Assembly (NCBI RefSeq): GCF_035582795.1
Contig: NC_134366.1
Location: 138,966,756 to 139,030,755, forward strand
DNA: 64,000 nt
Origin: Mycteria americana
Taxonomy: Eukaryota; Chordata; Aves; Ciconiiformes; Ciconiidae
Direction of reading: 5' to 3'
Part shown: in pieces, positions 13,901 through 26,685 of the stretch
How positions within the stretch are numbered: the stretch's first letter is position 1
Layout of the letters: every line of letters begins with the position of its first letter
Program-made: the position numbers and the translations under genes
Notes under the pieces: model-generated
What the model was told of the DNA's origin: nothing
Databases searched by the model: none
What the model saw: only the letters and a program-made list of their open reading frames with translations

Positions 13901-16119
13901 TGGTATTGGACAGCCCTTGTGCCAAACAGCTAAAATGACAATGTTGTTTTGAATGCGGGTCTTGGTTGCCTTCGTTGCTGCTTGTAAGAAGTGTTAGCAG
14001 AAACATTGCCATAACGCGAAGGGATTCCCAGGTAGATAACTGAGCTTTGATGATCATTTATTCACATGAAACTCTGCATGTGGTGACAACTCTAGCAGAT
14101 TAAGGGTAGCCAAGCACTCACTGCAATAACTAAGCAATACAGCTCTGACCAAGAAATAGGCATCTTCTGCTAGGATGGATTAGAAGGGCATCTGAGAAAG
14201 CTGACAGAAGATTAGAAAAGATAAACATTTTTTTACCACCTTTACCATCATTTATCAACGATGACAAACCTCTGAAAAGTGAGCTGTAAATCTTGAGTCC
14301 CAGAAGTGGAGAAATGAAATCCAGGGAAATAAAACCTGTATAAGCTATGGGGAAGTCTGTTGGTCAGGGCCAAAGGCAAAAGGCTGCTAGGAAGGGAGAG
14401 CAGACAGAATACCTATGTCAAGAAAAAGCAGCTAAGAAAAGAAGACTCTGGCTATTTATTCAGACCAGAGGAAGGCCAGAATGTTGTGGGCTAATGTGGC
14501 ATCCTTGTGAGGACCAGGCTGGCGGCCAGCCTCAGCACCAGGCAGCTTGTCTGGTGCTGTTCTTCCATGGAGTGTGCCTGCAACGGTTCCCATAACACCA
14601 GTTACAACAGGAACGGTCGGGGTAGGACGCACACCCAACCTCCCAGAGGTTGCTGGGAGCACCTATCACAGTAACAGGATAATCAGTCCAGCCTGATATA
14701 GTAACAAGTAGACAGCACATAGTCTGGGTGTGAAAGAACAGCCCTGCCAGAGCTGTATAGCTTGATTATAAATAGCTGGGCACATGGACTTCTAGTATGT
14801 ATTAATGATATTTTACCTCTCCTTCTGCTTTGGATTAAAAACCAGCAACTTTTTAGAAAAAAGACCAGCAACTCAGTCAGATGAGGATTTTCTAAGTCCA
14901 GAGAGCACAACAGCCTCAAAGTGGGAAACACAAAAGTTAATTGCTGCTTCTCTTCTCCTACCCCTTCCCCTTGAACAATTTGTCATATCTGATTGAGGCT
15001 GGCTGATTTTATAGTGCAGATGACAGGTCTAGGCAGGCAGCGCTGCTTGTACAGTAGGACTAGGAGGGAAGCCCAGGCAAATCTGTGCCAGCTCATGAAG
15101 TTAAAACAATTTTGCATATAAAAAGGAAACCATAACTAATTAACACCAGGCAGGTGGTCTAGCTGGAAAACTAAAATCCAAACTAGGTCACAAGGGAATA
15201 TGGGACTTGGCAGATGAAACTGTAACTGAAATCATCTCCCAAGACCAGCCAAGTGAGAGCAGAGCCAACTACCCTTATGAAAAAATATGCCTGTGCCAGT
15301 CATTTCTGGGAAAAACAAGCCAAGGACAAATGACTGCAGCTCTCAGAATGAGCATGAGTGCGTTTAGTCTTCAGGGCTTTGTTTCTAAAAGGGTTTTTTG
15401 TTAAAAGCCAGTCTTATTTGGTCAGATTCACAGCGAGATCAAAATCAGCCTTCATGGTGCTTTAAGAAAATCAGCAGGGAAGACGACTGGGGGGGTATCA
15501 AATATTAAAACAAAGAGGAGGGTGTGAAAATTCATGTTAAATTTAGGTGGGGCTTGGAGAAAGCAATAGACCATGCTGAGTTACAAAAGCAAAAGCAGAT
15601 ACCAGCAAAGTACAGAGCTGGCTATATATCAACTACAGTATCGGGGATTATGGCTGTTACCAAAAAGTGGGGGGGAGCTTTTGTTTAGAGGAAAGAAATG
15701 GAGAAAGTGAGATTTGTAAGGTGAAAGGCTCTGCTCTTATACTGAAAATAAGGACTGATCAAATACAAGTACAGTGTCTTAAAACTTACCATGAGTAGCG
15801 TATGGTCTTTGGGAAACTGAACACCCAGATCACATTTTCAATTGGTGGCCCTTAGGGACAGAGAAATTATTCCCTCCCCTCAGACTCCTGAAATGTAATC
15901 TTATGACATACCTAAATGCGAGAGCAGGCTGATGGGGACTTAGCCACACGCTAGAGAAATAGTTGCTAGATTTGGACTTTTAAAAGCTTAGAAAAGCTTG
16001 CAAATGTGTAATGTAACAGTATGTACAAAGTCCCAGCTTTTTCTGCTTTTGCAGGTAGATTATTCCACTCACCTCACTATACCCGTGGTCAGAGTATGTG
16101 TAGTTCTCCACGTGAAAAA

Positions 16120-16390
16120 CTTCAGCTGTGCATTTAATGCATACTAAAAACGCAGCCCGTAAGGTCGATTGACTGTAGTTTAATGGAGTCCTTTGGCAAG
16201 CAATTCAGTGAAGAGCTAATTGTAATCAGCGAGCAGGAAAAGTAGCTCTTTAGCTTTAATTAGCCTCATGGTACCATTTATACCTACTACTATAAACACT
16301 ATTATGGTAATTCTATAACAATTCATGTTCATACTTTACTAAGATTACGATTGTTCTCCTTTATACTGCAATGCTTGCATGCAGTCACTC
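16120..16390. promoter_or_regulatory. Candidate conserved non-coding element near EYA1
   Basis: A non-repetitive stretch with homeodomain cores (TAATTG at 16217-16222, TTTAATTAGC at 16255-16264), a TAATCAGC site and a 10-bp palindrome ATGGTACCAT at 16268-16277. It lacks open frames and repeats. This texture resembles developmental enhancers in gene deserts, but conservation was not tested and the call is inference. Confidence 0.25.
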
Positions 16391-19140
16391 ACATATATAT
16401 AGCATTATACACATGCCTAAAATACTAAGGGCCAAGCTCTTAGCTGGTCAATACTGGTGTAACCTACTGATGCCAGGTGGAGCCCGTATACTTGCATGAA
16501 ATCCCTGCCTTGAAAATATTTTTCAGACCTATTTAAATATGTATAAGGCAAGGCATAAAGTACTAAAGGATCAGGGTTTGCTTGTAGAGCAAGTTTGGGG
16601 CATGGAACGATGTCTTCTGCCAGATCAAACTGGAGTACTTGAAGACCCAACTGTCCTCGTTTCTCCATTGCCGGCTCATGGGACCTTCTCCCAGCCTTCA
16701 GCTCTGCGTTATGCAGGCCGCTCAGGGTAAATGTGGCCAGATAAACTTCAAAACTCATCAATGTGGTTTGAGCTAATCCACGAACCTTGTGCTGAAGCAG
16801 ATTAGGAAACACTTGCCAGGCTTACTGCTGAGACTATATTGGCATAGCAAACATCTGTCAGGGTAAGTAACATCTTCTGGCACCACAGGGTTTGCAAGGT
16901 AAATGTATCATGCATAAGAGAAATGTGCCCAGTCATAACAACTAGTTCTTCCTTTAGGGAGACAGAAAGGAGAAGTGATTTGTCACAAAAGGCATAGGAA
17001 GCTATTTAATCTAGAAAACAGCAGCATGGAGGGGAAAAAAAGCTAAGATTGGGAAGACATGAAAAGGGAAAAGTTAATGCCAGAAGTTGGAGCAGCAGCA
17101 TGAGAATACATTTTATAGCACTTAATGCATGAGAAGAGCTGTCAAGCTTCTGCACCAGGCTGGGAATAGACCATGCAGGAGCTAGCATCCATTTCATCAA
17201 GACAAAATGAGAGTTTAATCCCTCTTTCATATCATGTTCTCACTAATTAACTGCTCCCAAGACATTGCCCTGCTAACTGCTTTTCTTGTGTCCCTCCAAG
17301 AGCCCTCAGTTCTTAAAAGATAACCTATTTAGAAAAAAAAAGAGCAGTCTGAAAACTATGCAGTCAGCATCTCTTTTCCTTCCATGTTCTACTTTAAGCA
17401 AAATACTGTCCTTCCAACAGGCAAAAATCCTCTCTGAATGGGAGCTGAAGCAGCTGAGTACCATTGTTTTACAGCTCCATACCATCACTGACTGGCTACA
17501 GGAAACTACTCAGATCATTTGGGAGCCTTCTATAGTTTGTGCACAGAGGAGCGATGGACTAATTTATACAGTCATCATAATCTCTATGGAAACACTTCTC
17601 ATTGTCTTGAGGGAAACATATTTGAATCTGTAAGAACCTTTATTGCTTATATGAAAATTATTCTCTTGGACAATTATCATGCCTGTTGACTTGGGCATTC
17701 AGTTGAAACCGAGCTATTAAAAAAACACCCTGAGATGATCTTTGTAAAACTTTTAATTATTGAGTTAAATAAAACATCAGTTGTCTTTTAATGAAATATG
17801 TCGCTGCATTCAGCCTTTCCCTTGGGTTTACCAAGTGTGTTCAAATAAACACTTAGAGGCAGCTCTGTTATTATCATTACTACATTTATAGTGCCAGATA
17901 AGTGCCGGTTGTATTCTAGAGAGAGACAGATAGTAGTCTAAGTATGCTTGGACCATTTAGCAATGTAAATGAAAATCACAGGAAAAGAGGCTCTAGGAGA
18001 ATGAAATAGAAGAAGGTCAGTGTTTGGCTCCATAGAGCAAAACTGATAGTCTGTATTACAAACTCACATTGCATGGCTACAGAAAAAGCCAGGCGCTTTA
18101 ATAAGAACGTTAATTAATGTGTTCAGCACGGGTGACATAGCCAAATGCTATTCTCTGACCAATTTCACAGAGGTGCCAGACCTGAAATACTCCCAAAGTA
18201 CAGGAAAGCAATGCCCGGGGCTGGACTATTCCTCTGCCAGGATACAACTGCTGTCCATATGGCACTGAGCCCAGGCACACTGAGAATCCCATTACGGCTT
18301 TGTTGTGCATGAAGTCCAAGGGAAGAGAGTGTCCAAAATGGCCTGGGAATCACATTATGGAACTTCACGAGGTTTGCCCGGAGGCCTTAGATGCTCCCAT
18401 CCCTGTCAGGGCATATGCCAGCTGCATACATTCATGGCTGTGACCCCTGGCAGGGGCAGAGGCAGCACTGGAGACAGCCCCTGCTTTGGGAAGCAGGAGT
18501 GGTCCTTGGCAGGATGAAGTGCTTCACTGACGTAAAGCATCTTCTCTGTCTTTAACTAGCAGCATAGTGACAGGGTAACGTCTTTGCTATCAGAGTGCTG
18601 CTGTTTTGTAACCACTTAAAGTTAAAACAATGGTTACCCTGTGAGAGAAGCAATATACGCTTAGATGATACATATGCTACTGCTGGACTTGATCCAAAGC
18701 ACACTTGGGGTGAAATCAGAGTCATCCCATTGGCCTCCCTGGGATTTGGATGATGCCAGTTTGGCTCCCTGACCACCAGGCACAGTTTGTACTGTTCATG
18801 CAGATTATATTGTTACCCTTTTCAACTTGATTAGCTATGCCAAAAAACTGGAGGCTTGAAGGTTATTCTCTTTAAGAAGAGAAATTGATGATGGAGTCAG
18901 GTAGCTTGTACGCAGTTCTCTCTGGCTACAAGCCCTGTGTTCTTGAACCCAGGTAGTATTAAGCAATGGGAGACAACTTTGGTTTTACCAACAAAATTTT
19001 TAGGGCAGCTTCCCCACAAAAGCTCTTTTTCCTCTTGATAGGGGATCTTCCTCTACTGGATCAGACCATTCTTCAACTTCCTTTCTGCTTTTGAGCTTCC
19101 TGGCACTGCATCCGCACAGCCTTTTCTACAAGGAGCAAAA

Positions 19141-19164
19141 GCACGCGCGCGCGCACACGCACAC
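19141..19164. repeat. Alternating purine-pyrimidine tract (CG/CA)
   Basis: CGCGCGCGCG core flanked by CACA units, 24 bp of strict purine-pyrimidine alternation. Such tracts can adopt Z-DNA; no function is shown here. Confidence 0.8.
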
Positions 19165-20110
19165 CCCCATCCATCCAACTATATCCCACTTAATGTAGGG
19201 CCAAAGCCCTTCTGCCCATATTGTTTACATTTTTGAGTAGGATCTTACACCCCTTTGAGTGGAGGCATAGGCTTGTGTTCTGCTTTGGGAGGCTGCTATC
19301 ATTTCGGCTACATACTTCCACAGAGGCACTTAATAGTTTTTTCCAGGCTTTTTAAATGAAGGGTGGCAGCTTAGTCTACTTCCTTTGGTGAATTCATGCC
19401 CAGGCTGTTTCAGACTGCCTGTTTCACTGTAGCCATTCCTCAGACTTCATGATTCTCTCTATATGTTGCTCTTTCATTCGGTATCGGATTTTCTGCACGT
19501 TTTGTGTATTTTATGCACTATGAAAATCAATAAAACAGATTGAACAATGAAATGTTAATGAATAACAACTGAGACACTGCAGCTGTTTCATTTTAAGATG
19601 CTTTTAATCTCCATTACCATAGCCAACAGCATGCTCTTGAACGACAATAGTTACCAAGACAGACGTACTGCCTTCATTGCTGACGGTAAATCGCCGAAAA
19701 ACCTACTCAGCTGCAGCGTTGCTGTGAGTGATGCAAGTCCGTTCAGTGAAGCTCCTCCACCAAAATCAAGGAGTCTCTGTGCAGGATTGGTTTCAAACAC
19801 CCGGATCTGTGGAATCGTTCCATGAAGTGACTGAACCAGCGCAGCCCAGGCTCTTTCCATGTCTGCTTATCTGCCTAGGGACACATGGGAAAATTAAGGC
19901 AAACCAGCTCAAGGTAGGAAGTTATTGCACATAAATTACAGCATGCTAATCCCTTCCACAGATGCTCTCATTTAGGTGTAAAATGTTTTAATGTTACTGA
20001 AGTTCCGTGCCACCGTTGGCAGGATTTATTTACATTTCCTGTAGGAGGCTGTGGTTTGATGTTACAAAATGGTCAACAGTGCTACCAGCTTAAGAGAAAT
20101 TTCCCCAGTT

Positions 20111-20134
20111 AAAAAAACAAAACAAAACAAAACA
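20111..20134. repeat. (AAAAC)n simple repeat
   Basis: A7 followed by three to four AAAAC units, ending before ATGG. Short and unremarkable. Confidence 0.85.
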
Positions 20135-21815
20135 TGGTCAAAAATTTTTTTTACCTGATTTTGCATCCAGATCAGTTCACCAATCTTATTGACAGTAAAG
20201 TCACACAAAGAGCATGCTAGAAGTTGTCCTTTCTTTCAGATAAAGTTTGTTCTGGATACATTGAGGTTTTATGTCCATGTTTTACTTTAAGCAGTTAAGA
20301 CTAGTCCCATTGTAATCAATCGTGTTCATTTCTTCCCTACTTACTAGCATAGTAATTGCAAAAGTAATTTCTAATGAAGGTCCCCGTTAGCTAAATATGT
20401 ACAGGCATAATTAAGACAGAAACAAAACATTGTCCATTCACAAGTTTTCCTCATCAACCTGTACTTCTGCAAACCCTTTAAGTACTTGCACAGCTGCAGT
20501 GAAGCCTAATGCAGAATCAGTGAATAACATGAAGTCAGTGTAGTCTCCCTGGTTAGTGAGGTATAATTCAAAAAGTATAAAGCTCACCTTACTGAGATTG
20601 GTGTATTAGGTCAGTAGGTACCTTGGACTCGTAGTATGTCAGAAAACACCTGGGATCGCCAGTCTCTGTAATCAGTCTTCTAGCCCAGAGACCTATGCGG
20701 AGATAAGAAAGTGAGGGACAGGAAGAGAAGAGTTGGAACCAGAGTGTGAGTGTGTACGAAGTAGAATGAAAGTGTGTGAGAGACCAGTCTGGAGTGGTAG
20801 CACTCGAACCCCCTCTAGGAGCTCCAGGAAACAGGCCAAGGTTTGGCAATCTCAGGAATTAGACCCAGAGGTGATCCCTCTGGGGATGGACTGGAGCGTC
20901 TTCCTGTTGTAGGGAAAACCTCATTAACTCTACAACAACACAGCCGGAACTACTGAGCTGGTACTACTCTGACCAAACAAGAGGCAATGACCTTTATTCT
21001 GCATTTTGCTGTGGTTGGACACACTGGATAAATACTGGGAGATCTGCCATTAAGGTACATGGGACCATTCAGGAATATTCATCTCGATTGCTAAAGATTG
21101 GGTTGACACAATTCCAGTGCATTTGAAAATGTTTGAAACTATTTCAAAATACCCTTTCACTAAACCTATTATCTGTTTAGGATTATTTCAACATTAGTCA
21201 GTAACATTCTTTGAATAATAGACTAGTGTCCAGCTCCCTGGCAAAACTCACTTTGATCTGTATTATCATTTAGACTCCACCTGAAAACATCATTAATTTA
21301 AATAAGCAATAGAGACTGAAATAAAATTCCATTCATGCTTAACTCTCCAATGTGGTTTTGAAAAACCTTTCTTCTTTAGCCAGTCTTATGTTACATGCTG
21401 GATGGTCTTTGCTTTGACCACCTCATAAAAAAAGCTCATAAATACTTTTCATGTGTTATTTAAACTAGCGGTACTCCCTGAGGCACCATGCTTTTATTTT
21501 TAAAAATCCTTTGTGTATTCCTAAAGCATTTCTAAACCAGTAGCAGAGGTAAATGTGTATTTTAACCCAGGAAAGCCATGTTCTGTCAATATCAGACCAC
21601 AAATTTTCTTACTCCATGCTGATAAGAATAAAACATTTCTAGCAACTTCCACCTGATTTATGTGCTTTCCTTCTAAAAATCATCAATTTTTGAGTATGAG
21701 TGAAAACAACTGAAATTATTTTCCCTGACTAGATGCTTTCCAAAACCAAAAATGCATTCCTAGTATGCTACCACAAGCAACAGACCAAGAGCCTCTCCCC
21801 CTGCTGCTGCCTGGG

Positions 21816-23925
21816 AATCATAGAATCACAGAATCATTTAGGTTGGAAAAGACCCTTAAGATCACCAAGTCCAACTGTTAACCTAGCACTGCCAAGTCCA
21901 CCACTAAACTATGTCCCTAAGCACCACATCTACGCATCTTTCAAATACATCCACAGACGGTGACTCAACCACTTCCCTGGGCAGCCTCTTCCAATGCTCA
22001 ATAACCCTTTCAGTGAAGAAATTTTTCCTAATATCTAATTTAAACCTTTCCTGGCACAACTTGAGGCCTTTTCCTCTTGTCCTATCGCTTGTTACTTGGG
22101 ACCAATGCCCACCTTGCTACAACCTCCTTTCAGGTAGTTGTAGAGAGTGATAAGGTCTCCCCTCAGCCTCCTTTTCTTCACCAGCTTCGTTGCCCTTTGG
22201 ACACGCTCCAGCACCTCAATGTCTTTCTTGTAGTGAGGGAGCCCAAAACTGAACACAGTATTCGAGGTGCGGCCTCACCATGTGTCCCCCCAGTACAGGG
22301 GCACGATCACTTCCCTAGTCCTGCTGGCCACACTATTTCTGACATGAGCCAGGATGCTATTGGCCTTCTTGGCCACCTGGGCACACTGCTGGCTCATATT
22401 CAGGTGGCTGTCGACCCCCAGGTCCTTTTCCACTGGGCAGCTTTCCAGCCACTCTTCCCCAAGCCTGTAGCGTTGCATGGGGTTGTTGTGACCCAAGTGC
22501 AGGACCTGGCAATTGGCCTTGTTCAACTTCATACAACTGGCCTCGGCCCATCGATCCAGCCTGTCCAGGTCCCTCTGCAGAGCCTTCCTACCCTCAAGCA
22601 GATCAACACTCCTGCCCAGCTTGGTGTTGTCTGCAAACCTACTGAGGGTGCACTCATCCCCTCGTCCAGATCATTTATAAACATATTAAACAGAAGTGGC
22701 CCCAATACTGAGCCCTGGGGAACACCGCTTGTGACCAGCCGCCAACTGGATTTGACTCCATTCACCAGAACTCTTTGGGCCCAGCCATCCAGACAGTTTT
22801 TCACCCAGCAGAGTACACCCGTCCAAGCCATGAGCAGCCAGTTTCTCCAGGAGAATGCTGTGGGAGACCGTGTCAAAGGCTTTACTGAAGTCTAGGTAGA
22901 CAACATCCACAGCCTTTCCCTCATGCACTAAGCGAGTTACCTTGTCATAGAAGGAGATCAGGTTGGTCAAGCAGGACCTGCCTTTCATAAACCCATGCTG
23001 GCTGGGCCTGATCACCTGGTTGTCCTGTACGTGCTGCATGATGGCACTCAAGATGATCTGCTCCATAACATTCCCCAGCACCAAGGTCAGACTGACAGGC
23101 CAGTAGATCCCTGGATCCTCTTTCTGGCCCTTCTTGTAGATGGGTGTCACATTTGCTAACCTCCAGTCAACTGGGACCTCCCCAGTTAGCCAGGACTGCT
23201 GGTAAATGATGGAAAGTGGCTCGGTGAGCACTCCCACCAGCTCCCTCAGTACCTTTGGGTGGATCCTATCTGGCCGCATAGACTTGTGTGTGTCTGAGTG
23301 GTGTAGCAGGTCACTAACCATTTCCCCTTGGATTATGGGGGCTTCATTCTGCTCCCCGTCCCTGTCTTCCAGCTCAGGGGGCTGGGTACCCAGAGAACAA
23401 CTGGTCTTACTATTAAAGACTGAGGCAAAGAAGGCATTAAGTACCTCAGCCTTTTCCTCATCCCTTGTCACTATGTTTTCCCTGCATCCCATAAAGGATG
23501 GCAAGTCTCCTTAGCTCTCCTTTTGTTGCTAATGTATTTATAGACACTTTTTAAAGCGTCTTTTACGGCAGTAGCCAGATTAAGTTCTTGTTGGGCCCTT
23601 CTAATTTTCTCCCTGCATAACCTCGTGACATCCTTGTAGTCCTCCTGAGTTGCCTGCTCCTTCTTCCAAAGGTCACAAACTCTCCTGTTTTTTCCTGAGT
23701 TCCAGCCAAAGCTCCCTGTTCAGCCAGGCCAGTCTTCTTCCCAGCCGGCTCGTCTTTCGGCACATGGGGACCGCCTGCTCCTGAGCCTTTAAGATTTCCT
23801 TCTTGAAGAATGCCCAGCCTTCCTGGACTCCTTTGCCCTTCAGGACTGCCTCCCAAGGGACTCTGTCAACTGGGCTCCTAAGCAGGCCAAAGTCTGCCCT
23901 CTGGAAGTCCAAGGTAGTCCAAGGG
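21816..23925 (-). mobile_element. CR1 LINE, 5'-truncated and inactivated copy
   Basis: This non-LTR retrotransposon copy lies on the minus strand. Its 3' end at 21816 carries the CR1 octamer-type terminus (ATTCTGTGATTCTATGATT on the element strand) preceded by the typical GGTTGGACTTGGTGATC segment. The 5' end fades near 23925, after reverse-transcriptase linker sequence (DFQRADFGLL and RRLAWLNREL). No endonuclease domain is present, so the copy is 5'-truncated. RT motifs visible include [36 protein letters not shown] and [16 protein letters not shown]. They fall in different frames, so there are frameshifts, one between about 22800 and 22850. The catalytic FADD motif reads FADN (22637-22620), and the YRPVSL motif has W for R. 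Downstream pieces ([29 protein letters not shown]) are in yet other frames. This is a dead copy; direction and family are certain, subfamily is not assigned. Confidence 0.96.
22529..23504 (-). pseudogene. CR1 reverse-transcriptase ORF remnant
   Basis: These are two overlapping open segments of the CR1 polymerase. The first (23504-22686) starts within the linker before RT at AEVLNAFFASVFNSKT and runs through the palm motif [12 protein letters not shown]. It then leaves the true frame after AHGLDG. The second (22876-22529) picks up [15 protein letters not shown] and [22 protein letters not shown], then loses the frame again just before the active-site motif. The catalytic second aspartate is Asn. 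Together with the missing endonuclease this rules out a working enzyme. Confidence 0.93.
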
Positions 23926-26630
23926 AATGCTCTGAAGGAAGGAGCGATGCATGAAAGCAGCACCTGGAATGGGCAAGAGCTTGCCTGGAGAAGAGTGGGA
24001 CTAGTACAGGTGTGGTGGGCAGTGACCATAGGTGCGTAGAGCAGGTGGGTAGATGGGAATGCAAAATTTCACCTTGGCATAAGAGTCTTAGTTTTCCCCA
24101 GCTGACAAGTATCGATACCTGTAGAATTAAGTTGTACTGTAAGCAGAACGTAGACTCACAAAGTGTAGGGAACAAAAAATATACAGCAATATTGATGGAA
24201 TATTACATTTAACAAAATCAAATGTAAAGTAGGATTTAAACCAAAAAGATTAGAAACTAGATGGGCAGAATAGGCATTAGACAATTGGATAAACCCAAAT
24301 ATTCCAGAAAATCTAGAGTAGTTCTTCCATGTTCCAGTCCTGCTCCTCATTTACCTTTCAGCAGGGAAAAAAACCCCACAAAACCCTTTTTGGATGACAG
24401 CCTGAGCATATTCTTCTTGGCAATTTATAACATGATCTGGTTGTATTATCATGAATTAAGGCAGAAATAACATCATCCTGAGTGAGACAGGTGTTCTCAC
24501 CCCAGCCTCCTTGAAAGACACAGGCTGTGGTGCCCACACAAAATGCTGACGATAAAGCCCAGAGAGAGAAAACAGGATTTCTAAGCTAAATCTTTTCCTT
24601 AGTCACTGCTGGTGTGGCAGCCTCTGCTTTGACACATTGAGGTCAGCTGGTAGAAGGGGTAACATCTTCTCTTTTGCTCATGGAGTTTGTAATCTCTGCC
24701 AGCACCTGACAGGCCTTTAAAGGTTCACATTTCTTTAATGGATAAATCCCTGTTAAACAATTGTGCATCCTTCGGAAGAACCTGCAAAGCACTAGCTCTT
24801 GCTGAGATAAATCACTAAGAGCCACTTACAGCTTTAGATGTAGCTGACTTGCTAGATACTATATTTTAGAACAAATGTTACAGAAAACTGTTTACATATT
24901 ATTTTTAACAGTTGTTTAATCAAATGCTCATATTGTCAAGACTTCATTTCCATTTATGCTCGCAGTTTTAAAAAAACAAATACTGAGGAAAACATAATAA
25001 TTAACTCCCACACTCCTTGACCAGCCATCCCAGTTACTGGGTAGCCAATCAGGCATGAAAAATATGAGGAAGAAAAAGAGATTTATGAAATGTTTAGGTA
25101 ATATTTGGTAAGGGAGAGAGAAAAGTGGTGTCGGAACTGGTCTAATAACACTGGAATTGAAGCAGCTTTTTCTGTATAACTATTTCTTCTTCCCTCTCTC
25201 ACACTCAGATTGTTCCCTTCAGACAAAAGCAAACCTTTCACAACACCCTTACCGTTTAGCTGACACAGTAGCTCTAGGATCCAATTCCAGTTCAAATTTC
25301 ACAAAATGTGAAAGGCTGCTGGGCTGTAATTATCTGGCACGCACCTTGATGGTAGCCAACATGGGAGCCGTGGCTCAGGGCAGAAGTGGAGTTATAAGCT
25401 TTGCTTGTAGGAGGATTTCTCCTCCGAATATCTTACCAAATTCAAGAAGAGATGAGATTCCTCCCTGCAGAGCCTCCAGCCTTGAATTTAGAGGGGTAGG
25501 AGAGCAGAAAGTGTCATCTCCATATACTTTTGCTGCGTGGTCACCAAGGATGACTTTTTTCTTTATGTCTTATTGCACTCTACACACTACATGGGAAGCC
25601 AGAGCCGGGCCACAATGGCACACTCTCAAGGGACACAGAAATTCAGCAGCAGGAGGAGAAAGAGGAGGATAAGAAGGAGGTGGACTGTCTCACGAACATC
25701 AGGACATCTGGCTGATCCACTGGGATCTGGGGAGTAAAGAAAATAAAACAATTGAAATAGAAATAACACACAATTAAAATGGAAATGTACATACAATGAA
25801 ATACTGACATCACTGAAAACATTTGACCTTTTTTGTATGTCTGAGAAGCACACAATGCTTCACAAGTGTAATCACGCCAGTGTCCCAACGGCTATTTTGT
25901 GTATGATGTTTTCTTTACTAAGAGATAAGAGACATCAGATAGAGTCGATAAGTCACTTACTTAGCATGATATGGGGAATCAGAGGATACAACCCAGCCAT
26001 CCTGGAGACTGGAGCTGCATCAGTCCTTGTTCTCCTTCCAATGCACTGCTGTTGACTCACAAAAGATATCAGCTTGAACTGAAAAGTGTTTTTCCATGAT
26101 GTGCATTGGTTGGAGGGCAACAGTTGATAAGGATAGGGACTTTTTGCTGCTAGCCGTATTCATGCTTTGCCTTCCTATGGCACCTAGGGCAGTGTCCGGA
26201 TGATACACAAGCTGTACAACTCTGCACAATGTCCAGTATTTTAGCTCTTGCTCTGAAGGGACTCAGGTGTCCCTGCAAGTGCAGCAGAGGTGCAAGCGAA
26301 GATCCCCAATTCAGGAGAGGGTCATACATGGCCACACTGCAGTCGGACGAGCCCGGCTGCTCCCGCTGTGGAGCACTGCCTGCTCTCCTTCCCACTCTGG
26401 ACAGAGAGGGGTTAAGCCCCAGCCAAACTATTACAAGATATTTCAGCTACCATGGACTCTAAACTTAACCACAGGTGCTGGCATGGCAGACAACATGCTC
26501 TCTAAGCCTGGCTGATCCTTTCTCCCAGACTGCTGCCCTTCTTTTAGTTTCTGGGAGATAAGTAATGATTGCTGTCTTTCCATCCGTTATGTTATTCAAC
26601 CAAAACCATTTATTTATTTTGCTGCTTTTA

Positions 26631-26685
26631 ATCCTATCCTGTCCTGTCCTGTCCTATCCTGTCCTAGCCTTCCCTATCCTATCCT
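26631..26685. repeat. Pentanucleotide microsatellite (TCCTR)n
   Basis: About eleven consecutive 5-bp units of ATCCT/GTCCT, with AGCCT and TCCCT variants. It is an imperfect tandem array and probably polymorphic. Confidence 0.9.

Larger units (their letters stand above)
7826..21815. other. Intergenic DNA 3' of EYA1, no gene recognised
   Basis: No protein-coding exon or RNA gene was recognised; the longest open frames (115-131 codons at 17286-17633 and 16812-16417) have no family features. It contains two short direct-repeat pairs (7857-7960 and 11038-11083), a CG/CA alternating tract (19141-19164), an (AAAAC)n tract (20111-20134) and a 9-bp inverted repeat (14533-14559). A possible regulatory stretch at 16120-16390 is listed separately. 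Confidence 0.7.

Noticed and set aside
14533-14559. 9-bp inverted repeat CAGCACCAG/CTGGTGCTG as a possible RNA hairpin
   Set aside because: The stem is too short for a microRNA precursor and nothing else supports an RNA gene.
22077-22895. Plus-strand open frame of 272 codons
   Set aside because: It is exactly antisense to the CR1 polymerase remnant, and the residues show no family. It is a shadow of the GC-richer element.
25157-25672. Plus-strand open frame of 171 codons
   Set aside because: No domain, signal or codon bias and no splice context; composition is random-like.
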